The notes beneath the pieces are model-generated. The model ran no database searches. It saw only the letters and a list, made by a program, of their open reading frames with translations, and was not told the DNA's origin. Shown here piece after piece: positions 5,388 to 5,564 of a stretch of DNA of 5,564 nt (its first letter is position 1; each line of letters starts with the position of its first letter). The DNA is from an uncultured Chloroflexota bacterium (GTDB lineage Bacteria > Chloroflexota > Limnocylindria > Limnocylindrales > Limnocylindraceae). Both the position numbers and the translations under genes were made by a program. The stretch covers positions 1-5,564 of the forward strand of contig CAJARA010000158.1 in the NCBI GenBank assembly GCA_903944295.1, read 5' to 3'.

Positions 5388-5462
5388 TGGCTCCGGCGGT
5401 AGGGCTCGAACCTACGACCTAGCGGTTAACAGCCGCCCGCTCTACCACTGAGCTACGCCGGA
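5388..5462 (-). tRNA. trnN: tRNA-Asn (anticodon GUU), CCA encoded
   Basis: The minus strand folds as a complete cloverleaf of 75 bases including CCA. The acceptor TCCGGCG pairs fully with CGCCGGA. The D arm is GCTC-AGTGGTA-GAGC. The anticodon stem is GGCGG/CCGCT with one G-U pair and loop CTGTTAA (anticodon GTT). The variable loop is AGGTC and the T arm is GTAGG-TTCGAGC-CCTAC. The discriminator is G, followed by an encoded CCA at 5390-5388. It lies upstream of the 122-residue gene on the same strand. The tRNA 3' end is a common integration site, but no duplicated 3' segment is seen in this window. Confidence 0.97.
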
Positions 5463-5495
5463 ACAGGTCAGCAGCGCGAGGCTGCCGAGGGCGAA

Positions 5496-5501
5496 ATGGT
5501 A
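5496..5501 (-). promoter_or_regulatory. Possible -10 element for tRNA-Asn
   Basis: On the minus strand this reads TACCAT preceded by TGC, an extended -10-like element. It would start transcription about 25-30 bases before the tRNA 5' end. I find no good TTGACA-like -35 at proper spacing. The rest of 5463-5564 shows no convincing gene; frames on both strands are short or cut by the window edge. Confidence 0.35.
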
Positions 5502-5564
5502 GCAGGGTCAGCGTCGACGAGAGGAATCGCCGCGCTCCTCGCCAGCCCCTCGGGCGCGGCGGGC

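Noticed and set aside
5388..5410. tRNA-Asn 3' end as an active attachment site
   Set aside because: No second copy of the 3' segment and no integrase in the window; the flanking genes look like normal chromosome.
5210..5422. 70-residue plus-strand frame ending in AVGLEPTT
   Set aside because: This ending is the familiar spurious translation of the antisense of a tRNA T arm; it overlaps tRNA-Asn and the 122-residue gene.
5463..5564. End of another gene at the right edge
   Set aside because: Frames in the last 100 bases are short, cut by the edge and show no recognisable motif.

Overview
The window looks like an ordinary chromosomal stretch of a high-GC bacterium. It has long GC-rich reading frames, mostly good Shine-Dalgarno sequences, and a tRNA with an encoded CCA end. 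The stand-alone methylmalonyl-CoA mutase large subunit (no fused B12 domain), the Soj-type ParA and the linker-rich ParB would fit Chloroflexota or an actinobacterium-like lineage. That placement is inference; nothing here fixes the phylum. I see no transposase, integrase, phage gene or CRISPR array.

Left part (1-2848) is one metabolic neighbourhood built from both strands. The C-terminal 245 residues of succinyl-CoA synthetase alpha (sucD) run rightward from the window edge. They meet, tail to tail, a leftward pair: methylmalonyl-CoA mutase large subunit followed by methylmalonyl-CoA epimerase. The pair is joined by an ATGA stop/start overlap, and the sucD and epimerase stop codons overlap. 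The three enzymes act in sequence: epimerase makes (R)-methylmalonyl-CoA, the mutase makes succinyl-CoA, and succinyl-CoA synthetase yields succinate plus a nucleoside triphosphate. This is the lower half of the propionyl-CoA route into the TCA cycle. The B12-binding mutase subunit, propionyl-CoA carboxylase, sucC and the mutase chaperone are not in the window.

The middle (2849-3088) is a 240-base divergent control region between the mutase (leftward) and parA (rightward). It holds an AT-rich island with a 9-bp direct repeat next to the mutase start and two similar GGCGG/CCGCC hairpins, one in each 5' leader.

The right-centre (3089-4937) is a parA-parB partition operon with a 14-base overlap. 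ParA is a standard short Soj-type ATPase with all key residues. ParB has the CTP-binding GERRxRA motif and an HTH region. It also carries a long Pro/Ala linker and a C-terminal domain that does not resemble the usual short ParB dimerisation tail. No canonical parS site is present.

The right end (4938-5564) carries, on the minus strand, a tRNA-Asn(GUU) followed by a small unrecognised 122-residue protein with a strong Shine-Dalgarno. This gene converges on parB across a 44-base gap with a weak hairpin. The last ~100 bases are the upstream region of the tRNA, with a possible -10 element and no convincing gene.
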